Positions 17,376 to 26,125 of a stretch of DNA of 36,196 nucleotides are shown here, piece after piece (the stretch's first letter is position 1; the number at the start of each line of letters is the position of its first letter). The translations under genes and the position numbers were made by a program. The stretch covers positions 1 to 36,196 of the forward strand of contig CAYSXI010000032.1 of assembly GCA_964434955.1 (NCBI GenBank), written 5' to 3'. This DNA comes from JANQLU01 sp964434955 (GTDB lineage Bacteria > Planctomycetota > Planctomycetia > Pirellulales > Pirellulaceae). The notes beneath the pieces were generated by a model that saw only the letters and a program-made list of their open reading frames with translations, was not told where the DNA came from and did no database searches.

Positions 17376-18455
17376 TTATTCGGCCAGGTAGTCTTCTCGA
17401 TTCAGGCGAAGAAATTCCAGGGTATTGTCGGCCAAAAGACGCTGCGCCGAGTCAGGAGAAATATTGGGATTGTCACGGATTAACTCACCTGGTTTCTCAC
17501 CGAGCGGAAAGGGGTAGTCACTGCCCATACAAATTCGCCGCGATCCAAAGACGCCAACGAGAGTTCGAAGTGAATAGGTATCATGCACGATCGAGTCCAC
17601 CCAGAATCGTGCGGGTTGATCCGAGGATTTTTTCAGATATTCACGGGGATTGATGTCGTTGTCCAACGCCACGATGTCCGGTCGACAGTTGTACCCGTGT
17701 TCGATTCGCCCGATTGTGAACGGAAAGGAACCACCACCGTGGGCGAAGCAAACGTTGAGCCGTTTGAATCGTTCGAAGAGCCCACCAAAAATCATGCTGC
17801 AGATCGCACGTGTGGTTTCTGCCGGCATCCCGACCAGCCATGGCAGCCAATATTTCTGCATCGCTTCGGCACCCATCATTTCCCAAGGATGCACGAGGAT
17901 CGACATGTCCAGTTCGTCGGCCGCTTCGAAGAACCCGAGCAACTTCGGGTCGGAGAGATTCAAGTCGTAGTCTCGCCCCGTAAAGGGGTTTGGCTCAACG
18001 TGGCTTCCGATCTGAACTCCGGGAAATCCGAGTTCCTCTTTGCAACGACGCAATTCCTTGATCGCCAGGTCGGTATCCTGCAGCGGAACCGTTCCGAGCC
18101 CAATAAACTTCCGGGGATGTTGAGCAACCACTTGAGCGACGTGGTCATTCAAGAAACGACTGATCTCGGCTCCATGCTCTGGCTTTGCCCAATAGCTGAA
18201 CATCACCGGGACCGTACAAATCACCTGGACATCGACTTGATTGGTTTCACATTCCCGGATGACGACTTCGGGATCGTAACAGTTTGGCCAGACTCGCCGA
18301 AACATCTGTTCGCCGCGCATCATGTACAAACATGATTTCCCGCCATCGTGGCCTGGCTCGGGCAGGATAAATTTCTTCCTGCCGTATCCGAATCTCTGTG
18401 AAAAATCGGGCCAGGTCGGAGGCAAAATATGCGTGTGTAAATCAATCGTCAACAT
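17376..18455 (-). CDS. 2-amino-3-carboxymuconate-6-semialdehyde decarboxylase
   Basis: Zinc-dependent decarboxylase of the amidohydrolase fold that removes CO2 from the unstable ring-opened product of 3-hydroxyanthranilate, diverting it from quinolinate. 359 residues, near the family norm. Metal ligands: His7 and His9 in HTHILPP, the His in ILVHPWE, and the Asp in MGSDYPFPLGE. AHGGGSFPF and the tract WLVGMPAETTRAI are ACMSD-like. The start MLTIDLHTHI is unambiguous. It begins 8 bases after the dioxygenase stop, and the pair forms a two-gene operon carrying out consecutive steps, which strongly supports both calls. Related amidohydrolases (for example gamma-resorcylate decarboxylase) are less likely given the neighbour. 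Confidence 0.93.
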   Translation of the reverse strand: MLTIDLHTHILPPTWPDFSQRFGYGRKKFILPEPGHDGGKSCLYMMRGEQMFRRVWPNCYDPEVVIRECETNQVDVQVICTVPVMFSYWAKPEHGAEISRFLNDHVAQVVAQHPRKFIGLGTVPLQDTDLAIKELRRCKEELGFPGVQIGSHVEPNPFTGRDYDLNLSDPKLLGFFEAADELDMSILVHPWEMMGAEAMQKYWLPWLVGMPAETTRAICSMIFGGLFERFKRLNVCFAHGGGSFPFTIGRIEHGYNCRPDIVALDNDINPREYLKKSSDQPARFWVDSIVHDTYSLRTLVGVFGSRRICMGSDYPFPLGEKPGELIRDNPNISPDSAQRLLADNTLEFLRLNREDYLAE

Positions 18456-18463
18456 GGAGCGTA

Positions 18464-19024
18464 CTATCCTGCGGACTCAGCATTCGACAAGTGAAATTCT
18501 CCTGCCCGCTGGATCACTTTTCCGGTTTCCTTGCAAGTACGAATCTCTTCCGGACCATTCCAAAACTGATCCATGATCCGATGGAGATCCTCGTCGATGT
18601 GCTTCAGACGAAACTCGGCCTCGTGCACCAAGTGAATATCATCTGGGCAATACCATCTGAGAAACTCTTTTGACTCCGCAGGCCGAGGAAACTCGACGAT
18701 CAGACCGATTGTGTCGGCCGGGCGTTGAGGTCGGTGCGGAACGTTTCGCGGACACAGCCACATTTCACCCTCGCGAATGACGACGTCATGAGGCGGCGTC
18801 CCGTCCAGCGGACGAACTCGAACCGCGATATCGCCCTTCAGTTGATAAAACAACTCTTCGGTCGGATTGACATGGTAGTCGTTTCGGGTGTTTGGCCCTA
18901 CGGAAACGAAAACGATGACATCGTCCGCTTCGCAGTAGAACTGCTTGTTCATGACCGGCGGCTTGAAATGGTCCTGATTCTCATCAATCCACTTCATCAA
19001 ATTGAACGGTTGGGAAATCGTCAT
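18464..19024 (-). CDS. nbaC: 3-Hydroxyanthranilate 3,4-dioxygenase
   Basis: Opens the ring of 3-hydroxyanthranilate with O2 to give 2-amino-3-carboxymuconate semialdehyde, the substrate of the next gene's product; cytoplasmic cupin. 186 residues, the bacterial length. The catalytic iron ligands are His51 and Glu57 (YHVNPTEELFYQ) and His97 (VPHRPQRP). Bacterial enzymes usually carry a second, rubredoxin-like iron site made of two CxxC pairs near the C-terminus; here only one Cys of each pair remains (Cys126 in YCPDD, Cys164 in TCKET), so this site is probably lost. Kynureninase and kynurenine monooxygenase are not in the window. It could serve tryptophan or nitrobenzoate breakdown; which is unknown. 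Confidence 0.93.
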   Translation of the reverse strand: MTISQPFNLMKWIDENQDHFKPPVMNKQFYCEADDVIVFVSVGPNTRNDYHVNPTEELFYQLKGDIAVRVRPLDGTPPHDVVIREGEMWLCPRNVPHRPQRPADTIGLIVEFPRPAESKEFLRWYCPDDIHLVHEAEFRLKHIDEDLHRIMDQFWNGPEEIRTCKETGKVIQRAGEFHLSNAESAG

Positions 19025-19190
19025 TTCAGATCCTCACGAAAGTCACTCTGACTCGCAAACAGGAAATGCGCTGGTTTTCTGCCACCGCATTCATTCACGT
19101 GCATTCTAGTGCTTGATGCCTCGACGGCAAAGCGCCGAAAACCGACCCCGCTCCCGAGTGCGAATCGCGTCAAAGATTCCGCAACGTCAA

Positions 19191-20366
19191 CTACCGATTG
19201 ATCGATTCGATGACCCGCGCAACAACGCCGGACAAATTGGGGGTCCATCGCAGGACAATCACGAGGTCGTTTTCTCGGTCAACGTAAATGTAGTTGCCGC
19301 CAAACCCCGAAGCAAAAAAGCTGCTTGCGGGCGCTTTGGGAATTCGCTTCTGATCTGTGTTCAACCACCACATGAACCCGTAATCCTTGCGGGCTTTCGA
19401 AGGCGTCGCTGCCAACTTGATCCATTCGTTGGAAACCAGCTGTTTGCCATTCCAGTTTCCATTATTGAGAAAAAGGTACCCCAGACGGGCATGATCCCTG
19501 GAACAAACAAACAGTCCACCGCCCCAATGGCCTCCACCGCTGACGGATTGAATTCGCCGACCATCAAGAATCACCCAGGAATTCTGATACCCGTGCCATC
19601 GCCAACTGGGAGACGCCCCAATGGGATCCATGATCTTCTTCCGCAACACGACGGGAAGCGGTTCGCGGAGAACTTGAAGCAAACAAAAGGCCAGCAAATT
19701 GACCCGGACGTCGTTGTATTTCATCACGGTTCCGGGTTCATTCAGCTTTCGATCAATCCACTTCTTCCGATCCCGACCGACCGGTCGATCCGCCCAATCC
19801 GGCTTTTCCCAAAGTGTCCCCGACCAGTCCGAGGTTTGTTCCAGGAGGTGTCGCCACGTAATTTTGGCATTATGCTCCGAAGAAAACTTGTCGTCGCGGG
19901 TGTAGGTTTGAACCCGATCGTCGACATTGCGAATGACCTTGGAATCAAACGCAACCGCCGCCACGGTGGAGAGATAACTTTTGGTAACGCTAAACGTCAT
20001 GTCGACGCGCTGGGTATCTCCCCATTCTGCGACAATGTACCCATTCTTAATTATCACTCCATTCGCGGAGCCTCGATTCTTGGTCGGTCCGACGATCTGG
20101 TTGTGCGGTTCATTGGCAAAAGCGGTGGCGATCACGTTCGCCAGATTTTTGGAATCTCGATTCTCTGACTTTTTTGCGAATTCAACGGCCGCCTTCAGTT
20201 TCTCGGCATCCATTCCAACTTGTTCAGGTGTTCGCTTCTCCCACTCGGCCCATCGACCGGGAAAATATCGCGAGTCCGTGTTCGAAGTTTGCGATTCAGC
20301 CCGTTCAACGAAAAGTCCGACTGCAAGCAAAAGCGAAAAAGCTGGTAGCGACCGAATAAAGCGCAT
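19191..20366 (-). CDS. Secreted serine hydrolase, class C beta-lactamase / penicillin-binding-protein-like
   Basis: 391 residues with a signal peptide (MRFIRSLPAFSLLLAVGLFV, cleaved near residue 25). The catalytic SxxK is SVTK with Ser126; the second motif is YND, in KYNDVRVN; and the KTG-box position is a GGHWGG stretch late in the protein. This is the beta-lactamase-related (AmpC/esterase EstB/DD-peptidase) family, most members of which are esterases or peptidases rather than antibiotic resistance enzymes. A ggag box lies close before the ATG. It starts 33 bases after the last AAA+ gene on the same strand and could be read with that operon, although a secreted enzyme is an odd partner for cytoplasmic AAA+ proteins. 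A 166-base gap separates it from the dioxygenase gene. Confidence 0.9.
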   Translation of the reverse strand: MRFIRSLPAFSLLLAVGLFVERAESQTSNTDSRYFPGRWAEWEKRTPEQVGMDAEKLKAAVEFAKKSENRDSKNLANVIATAFANEPHNQIVGPTKNRGSANGVIIKNGYIVAEWGDTQRVDMTFSVTKSYLSTVAAVAFDSKVIRNVDDRVQTYTRDDKFSSEHNAKITWRHLLEQTSDWSGTLWEKPDWADRPVGRDRKKWIDRKLNEPGTVMKYNDVRVNLLAFCLLQVLREPLPVVLRKKIMDPIGASPSWRWHGYQNSWVILDGRRIQSVSGGGHWGGGLFVCSRDHARLGYLFLNNGNWNGKQLVSNEWIKLAATPSKARKDYGFMWWLNTDQKRIPKAPASSFFASGFGGNYIYVDRENDLVIVLRWTPNLSGVVARVIESINR

Positions 20367-20399
20367 GGCAACTCCAAACTAGGAATCTGACAACCGTTT

Positions 20400-22733
20400 T
20401 TAATGTGACGACGACTCGAATTGAATCACAACGGAGGCGTTGTCGTCACAGGTCAGTTTAATGCTTTGATCACGTGCGTCTACGTTCTCAGCCAGTTTTC
20501 GAGCCAGCCCGGCAACCACCATCACTTCGATGGTTCTTTGCAAGGGTCTCGCTCCCAGCTTTGGGTTAAATCCATTCCTGGCCAAGACTTGAACGACTTC
20601 CGGCGTCCAATGCAGTTTGAGGTTTCGGCCCACCAAGCCCTCGCGTTTCGCCAATTGATCCAATTCAAGTTCCGTTATCTTCTGAATCGAATCGGATCCC
20701 AAAGCATGGAATGGAATAATGGAATCAATCCGGTTGAAGAACTCCGGTCGAAAGAAAGTGCGAATGGCCTTCTCATACGTTTCGATTTTCGACGAATCGA
20801 ATCCAATCGGGTCACTGCGTTTTACCCCAAGATTGGAAGTCATCACGATGAGCGTACTACGAAAATCCGTCGTTCGCCCCCAGCGGTCGGTCAGTCTCCC
20901 CTCATCGAAAACACCCATCAACACATCAAATACTTCGGGAGCTGCTTTTTCCACTTCATCCAAAAGAATGACGGAAAAGGGTTGTTTTCTGATTTCGCGG
21001 ATGAGTTTCGAAGGTTGGCCATCATTCTGAGTCAGCAGCCGGCTTGCCGCGCCATACCCCGAATATTCACTCATATCCAACCGAAGAAGCCGGTCAGCCG
21101 ATTCGCCTCCTCCGAACATGAAGTCGGCCAGGCTCTTCGCCATTTCGGTCTTTCCGACGCCGGTGGGTCCACAAAATAGTTGCACACCAATGGGCCGCGC
21201 TGGATCATTCAAGCCGGCTTTCAAAGTCGTGATCACGTCCGTCACCTGACGACACGCATGATCCTGCCCAACGATGCGGGCGCGAAAATAGGATTCGACG
21301 TCATCCGGATCCAACGTCCTGTCGTCGCAGATAAGCAGCTCAGGCAAGCCGGTTTGCTTGACGAATCGGCGGATGACCCTGTTATTGTCCAACCTCGCAT
21401 TCAATCGCTCGTCATCTGCCTCCGCGCGACTTCGAACCGCGGCCTTTTTCTTTTCGTCCAAATCATCAAACAGTCCGCGCCAGAACCTTACCGCTTGACC
21501 CGGAAAACCATCGTAAGGATAGAATCGATTGAAAAGCCGATAGGTGTATTCGGCGGATTCAATGTCCGACTCAATCTTCTGGTTTTGTCGATAGAGGTCG
21601 CCGATCGCCAACAGAACCTTCTTGGCGCTCTCGCGGTCAAACTTTTCGATTTCAATGATCCTGAAGTGCCGATCAAAACCGGGAAGCAGTCGGCGGCAAG
21701 CGTCCAATTCGTTCGGAGTCGCCTCGACGATCATCCGTAAATCATTGTTGTAGAGAAATGGCCCCAAAAAGGACGCGATACTATCCGTTGCATCGCGACC
21801 ACCCAAACGAATCAGGGATTCAAGAGACTCGACGCAAAGCACGCCTTCGACGGAAGCCAATTCTTCGATTGCGGCTTCCATTCTCTCTTCCCATTCACCC
21901 AGATATTGCATTCCGGCGATAATTCGGTCGGCGTTCGTCGTCCAAAACCGTTTTTCAACTCGGGCCTGGTCACTGGGGAAATCCGGATCCTCTTTCGATC
22001 GTTCACGAAACTCACGCCCCAGTTTTCGAATCGCGTTAACCAACACCGTCGTTTTGCCGATTCCCGATTCGCCCAGCAAAAGCAGGTTGCCTTGGGATTC
22101 CGTCAGGTTCTCAGCGAGCACGCGGACTTCTTCCGCCCGCTGCCAGGCAAGCGGATAGAGCTTTCGATTTAAGCGGCTGCCCAAAGGCGAAGCGATGGCA
22201 TTCAGCTGATGTAGTTTCTCGTCCTCATCTTTCTTCTCACGAAGTTCAAGCCGACAATTGAAGACTTCGACCTCAATATTTTCCGGGCATAAGAATCGAG
22301 AAAGACTCTTCGGCGATTGGCCATTCAGGGCAGAACCCACCCGATCCTGAATTTGTTGCTCGATCGTCGACTTTTCCCAAAAGTAGAAGCTTTGTGAAAT
22401 CGTAGGAAGAACACAAACGAACGTGTCGTCCTGTTGCGTCCCAATCACATAAGGAATTTTGAATTCGATTCGCTCATCACTGGGAAAGTATCGATTGCCA
22501 TCGCGATAGGCCGGACGAATCGGAATAAACAGGTAGTCCAACTCAACATGTTCAAACTCGGGCTCCTGAAATTCTTCCAGGTCCGTAAGAAATTGATAGT
22601 AGCGAGTCAGGTCCTTCAAGCATTTGTCTTTTTGCATTCCAACAGTTGACGCACTGCTACCGGTAAGCGAGCTGACAGTCATCAGCCCCTCTGAATCTTT
22701 GTAGACGATAATTGGAATTTTTACGTAGTGCAT
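20400..22733 (-). CDS. Clp/HSP100-like double AAA+ ATPase, third gene of the operon
   Basis: 777 residues. Residues 1-about 180 are an unfamiliar alpha/beta module shared in pattern with the two upstream genes, not a Clp N-domain. Ring 1 has Walker A GESGIGKT (221-228), pore loop GMQYLGEW (274-281), and a degenerate Walker B, LCVES, where LFIDE is expected. There is no ClpB middle domain. Ring 2 is complete: GPTGVGKT (522-529), LLDE (590-593), MTSN (631-634), arginine finger in FFNRID (Arg668), sensor 2 GARPLQR (Arg729). The GYVG pore-loop segment before SKLIREIRKQPFS is missing. IGF (643-645) sits where ClpA and ClpC carry the ClpP-docking tripeptide. Unlike the other two it ends just after ring 2. 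It starts 8 bases after the preceding stop. Confidence 0.9.
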   Translation of the reverse strand: MHYVKIPIIVYKDSEGLMTVSSLTGSSASTVGMQKDKCLKDLTRYYQFLTDLEEFQEPEFEHVELDYLFIPIRPAYRDGNRYFPSDERIEFKIPYVIGTQQDDTFVCVLPTISQSFYFWEKSTIEQQIQDRVGSALNGQSPKSLSRFLCPENIEVEVFNCRLELREKKDEDEKLHQLNAIASPLGSRLNRKLYPLAWQRAEEVRVLAENLTESQGNLLLLGESGIGKTTVLVNAIRKLGREFRERSKEDPDFPSDQARVEKRFWTTNADRIIAGMQYLGEWEERMEAAIEELASVEGVLCVESLESLIRLGGRDATDSIASFLGPFLYNNDLRMIVEATPNELDACRRLLPGFDRHFRIIEIEKFDRESAKKVLLAIGDLYRQNQKIESDIESAEYTYRLFNRFYPYDGFPGQAVRFWRGLFDDLDEKKKAAVRSRAEADDERLNARLDNNRVIRRFVKQTGLPELLICDDRTLDPDDVESYFRARIVGQDHACRQVTDVITTLKAGLNDPARPIGVQLFCGPTGVGKTEMAKSLADFMFGGGESADRLLRLDMSEYSGYGAASRLLTQNDGQPSKLIREIRKQPFSVILLDEVEKAAPEVFDVLMGVFDEGRLTDRWGRTTDFRSTLIVMTSNLGVKRSDPIGFDSSKIETYEKAIRTFFRPEFFNRIDSIIPFHALGSDSIQKITELELDQLAKREGLVGRNLKLHWTPEVVQVLARNGFNPKLGARPLQRTIEVMVVAGLARKLAENVDARDQSIKLTCDDNASVVIQFESSSH

Positions 22734-22741
22734 GCGATTGA

Positions 22742-25700
22742 TTATTCGGTTTCATCGTCAATAAACGGTGCCCACTCCTGAGGCAATTCGAGCGAACCTA
22801 GCAAAAGACCGTGCAACAATCTCTCCTGGAAGGCACATTGCTCAATCACCCTGCCAGTTCGAAAATCAACCAGTCGATTCAAGTGATCGAACATTCGCAA
22901 AACCTGGTAATTGTCCGATTCAACAAACGCCAAAGGACCGAGATTTACATTTGCTGCGGTTTGACTGTCTGTTTCGGAAGAAGTATTGGCCAGTTTCCGT
23001 TTTTGTTCCTCCGTTGGGACAACAAGCCCCGTCCGCAACATCTGCAATTCTCCGTGAACGCTGCAGCGAAGCTGAACCCCGGTCTCATTCCTGAGAAGCG
23101 AACTCGCCCCCGTGCCGGAAACCTTGAACAGGGTGACCGGAATTTCATTCTCTTTGTTCGCGACAAACTTCTGGTAGTCAAATCCAAAATCCAACAACAG
23201 CTGGACATAGTGTTGCCCCAATGTCGGATCGATTAACGTCAAGTTTGATGGACTGACCTCGACGACCTCCTGTTCTTCCGCTCGACCAAAAGGCTCGACG
23301 GCAAACCAGCATGCTGCTCCATCGTCCTCGTTCAACGTTTTCAGATAGGCCGACTCATTGGCAAGTGTCACGATGTCCGGGGAAACCCTCGCATTCTGAG
23401 ATTCCGATTGAATCGCTCGCTCGTCAATGAAGTTGCGAATGTCCTTGACGCTGTTCAGTTCCTTGAGCCAACGATTGGGGCGTTCACGAAAACTACCGCC
23501 CGGTCTTGCGATTTTCCTTGACCGTTTGATCTTGTCACCGGTGACCGGCAACAAGGGCTGAGTTGCCGACTCGCGTTCAGCCTGCAATCGATTTTGAATT
23601 TGGCGAATGGTTTCCTTGACCACGTCGACTTGTTCGAGAACCGCAAAATGCTTGAGCAGTGCAGGCGACATCCCGTCCGAAGTGATCTCGCCTTCCGGCC
23701 GATTCTCCAATGCTTCTTCATGGATCCGATTGACGAACTCGCGACACCGTCCGGCCAAATGCGACTTATCGATTGACTCAACCAAAGGGCGCGTCGCCTT
23801 CGCATTTTGCAAAGCCGTCGTCCGAATACTGAAATTGCCCTCACTCCCGGAAGACACTTCGATCAGTGTTGGAACGTGATTCTGAATCTTGGAAAGCTCG
23901 CGCGCAACCGGCTGGGTAAAACGAGTCTCGACGGCCCGTTTCAAAGCCCGCGCACCCCATTCCTGTTGGAAACCCTGATCGACGACTTGGCGGATCGTGT
24001 CCGAGTCAACTTGCAAGATGCATCGCCGCCGCACGAGCCCTTCGCGTGAGATCACTTTTTGCATCATCATCTCGGCGATGCGTTCGATTTCCTTACGGGA
24101 CAGGGAATGAAATGGAAGCAGCCGATCAATTCGGTTAAAAAATTCCGGGCGGAAAAAGTTTCGGGCCGCCTGAATGTAACGATGCTCCGATTGAGTATCA
24201 TCCGGCTGAGCGAAACCCGATGATTTCGGTCCTTGTGATGAGCCAAGGTTGGAAGTCATCACGATAACCGTATTGGTAAAATCGGTGGTCTGGCCATAGC
24301 CGTCGGTCAACCGACCTTCGCCCGTTACTTGGAGCAAGATATCAAATACGTCGGGATGAGCTTTTTCAATCTCGTCGAGCAGGACCACCGAAAACGGGCG
24401 TTGCCGAATGGCGCGTGTCAACAAACCTTCGGGATTGTCGAATGTCCCCACCAGCCGAGCCACCGCGTCGATGGTCTTGAATTCATTCAAGTCGAAACGG
24501 ATAAACTGATCATCATTTTCATACATGATGGCCGCCAGCGCTTTCGCACATTCCGTCTTGCCAACGCCGGTCGGCCCCATGAATAGCATCGTCGCCAGCG
24601 GCTTGTTCGGATCACTCAAGCGGGCCTTGGCCATTGACACAACATCGACGCAAGCGTCGACCGCTTCCTTTTGCCCGGCGATTCGGTGTCGCATTTTGCC
24701 TTCGATTTCGGATCGCTTTAACATGCTACGATCATCGACCAGCTTCATTGAAATGCCGGACATCTCACTAAACTCTTCGTCAACCGCGACGCGGCTGATG
24801 GTCATTTGGCTACGCTTGATGGCCAACCGTTTGATGAATTCGGAAACCTTTCCAGGAAACTCTGCGTTCTTGACAAATTGTCGCTGCAGTTTGATCGCTT
24901 CCGGAATTGCGTCGACGCTGAAACAAACGTTTTGACGATGCTCTTGCTCGCGCACCATATGGATGGCAATTTGCGTTGTTTCCTCCGTCGTGGTCGGCTC
25001 CAATCGTTCAACATGAAATAAATCGGCAAAGGCTCGATCGCGGTCGGTCAGCTTGTCGTATGCTTCGGGAGTCATTTCGCCGAGCACACGAATCTGCTGA
25101 TTGAGCATCGCATTTTTCAAAAGGTCGGCGACACTCAAGTCCGAGCATGAAGTCTGTCCCGCACGAAAAAGTCCAAGCAAATCGTCAAAGTAAAGAATAT
25201 GTTTCCTTTGCTCGGCTTCTCGAATGATCGCCAATACACGATTTTCCCACTGCCCGACATACGACATCCCGGACACGATTCGCTGCGGAGCCAATAGCCA
25301 TACGTTTCGCGAATGAGCTCCCTGATTTTCGCGCCGCGCTTCGACGCGTCGCCGCACCACCTCGTGAATGACGGCTGTCTTGCCGACCGATTTGCCCCCC
25401 ACAACCAGGAGCGGCCTTTGCACCGGCATGGCAAGGAGCGATTCAATTCGATCGACAAAGGACTCACGTTGAATCGCCCGATGCAAGTCGTCTGGATACA
25501 ACCAATCCAGGCATCGCCCAACCCGGTTCAGCTCGATTGCTCCATCCATGGTTTCGTTCGTCCAAAGGGCCATTCGATCGCGACGCTCATCCGAACGAGA
25601 CTTTTGATTCGTCGGAATGTCCACGACCAACTCGGACACCCAGGCTTCCCGATCCAGGGAGAAATTCTCGGGCGGAAGGAAAGGCATTCTCGATTCGTCC

Positions 25701-26125
25701 CGCTGCTTTTGACGGAAGTGGGACTCATAAACTTCGACCGCACGATCTTTGACCGACTCATGGTCTCCCACTTCAAACCAGATTTCCGGCAACTTCGGAT
25801 TGAAGCAAATCGTTCGCCCGAAACTTCGAAACTTGGCAATGAAGTAGGTGACTTTGTGAGTCGAATTTCGCAAATCCAGGACCAACTTGAGTCGCTGACT
25901 CCCCACTTCGGGGTTCAGCAGGAAAGCATTGAGCTGTCGATGGTTCCAATCCTGTCCAAAACTCAAGAGACGTTTCTTGGTCACCCGCGCCAAACGTTGC
26001 ATGGCGCGCTGCAGCACCTCATCCTGCGATTGAAAGTTTTCCAAAAACAGCAAGCTAACTCGATGAAACCGACGGGAGTTCCGCGCTTTCAGATGCTCAA
26101 CAAATACAGGAAGAACTAATTCCAT
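22742..26125 (-). CDS. Clp/HSP100-like double AAA+ ATPase with release-factor-like C-terminus, second gene of the operon
   Basis: 1127 residues. N-terminal module about 1-175, unlike Clp N-domains. Ring 1 has Walker A GGKSVGKT (243-250), pore loop GMSYVGQW (286-293) and an acidic Walker B, ILYFDD (310-315), the only one of the three with acidic residues at both positions. Ring 2: GPTGVGKT (517-524), LLDEIEKAHPD (from 582), MTSNLG, FFNRID (Arg665), GARALKR (Arg726); the GYVG pore segment is absent. From about 780 on there is a 350-residue tail. FAVEPFGRAEE (941-951) and KVSGTGASSLLRNETGV (1001-1017) resemble the PCRF region of release factors, and LVDFRTGRVIEQ (1085-1096) resembles their terminal domain. 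No GGQ is present. The ATG lies inside the upstream gene's last codons (10-base overlap), implying translational coupling. Confidence 0.9.
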   Translation of the reverse strand: MELVLPVFVEHLKARNSRRFHRVSLLFLENFQSQDEVLQRAMQRLARVTKKRLLSFGQDWNHRQLNAFLLNPEVGSQRLKLVLDLRNSTHKVTYFIAKFRSFGRTICFNPKLPEIWFEVGDHESVKDRAVEVYESHFRQKQRDESRMPFLPPENFSLDREAWVSELVVDIPTNQKSRSDERRDRMALWTNETMDGAIELNRVGRCLDWLYPDDLHRAIQRESFVDRIESLLAMPVQRPLLVVGGKSVGKTAVIHEVVRRRVEARRENQGAHSRNVWLLAPQRIVSGMSYVGQWENRVLAIIREAEQRKHILYFDDLLGLFRAGQTSCSDLSVADLLKNAMLNQQIRVLGEMTPEAYDKLTDRDRAFADLFHVERLEPTTTEETTQIAIHMVREQEHRQNVCFSVDAIPEAIKLQRQFVKNAEFPGKVSEFIKRLAIKRSQMTISRVAVDEEFSEMSGISMKLVDDRSMLKRSEIEGKMRHRIAGQKEAVDACVDVVSMAKARLSDPNKPLATMLFMGPTGVGKTECAKALAAIMYENDDQFIRFDLNEFKTIDAVARLVGTFDNPEGLLTRAIRQRPFSVVLLDEIEKAHPDVFDILLQVTGEGRLTDGYGQTTDFTNTVIVMTSNLGSSQGPKSSGFAQPDDTQSEHRYIQAARNFFRPEFFNRIDRLLPFHSLSRKEIERIAEMMMQKVISREGLVRRRCILQVDSDTIRQVVDQGFQQEWGARALKRAVETRFTQPVARELSKIQNHVPTLIEVSSGSEGNFSIRTTALQNAKATRPLVESIDKSHLAGRCREFVNRIHEEALENRPEGEITSDGMSPALLKHFAVLEQVDVVKETIRQIQNRLQAERESATQPLLPVTGDKIKRSRKIARPGGSFRERPNRWLKELNSVKDIRNFIDERAIQSESQNARVSPDIVTLANESAYLKTLNEDDGAACWFAVEPFGRAEEQEVVEVSPSNLTLIDPTLGQHYVQLLLDFGFDYQKFVANKENEIPVTLFKVSGTGASSLLRNETGVQLRCSVHGELQMLRTGLVVPTEEQKRKLANTSSETDSQTAANVNLGPLAFVESDNYQVLRMFDHLNRLVDFRTGRVIEQCAFQERLLHGLLLGSLELPQEWAPFIDDETE

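Noticed and set aside
17583..18335. 250-codon plus-strand open frame
   Set aside because: Antisense to the ACMSD gene, which has all its metal ligands.
19113..20168. 351-codon plus-strand open frame
   Set aside because: It lies antisense within the serine hydrolase gene (SVTK, signal peptide); its translation is low-complexity basic and proline-rich.
25313..26119. 268-codon plus-strand open frame opposite the second AAA+ gene
   Set aside because: No start signal or recognisable domain; the minus-strand AAA+ motifs are clear.
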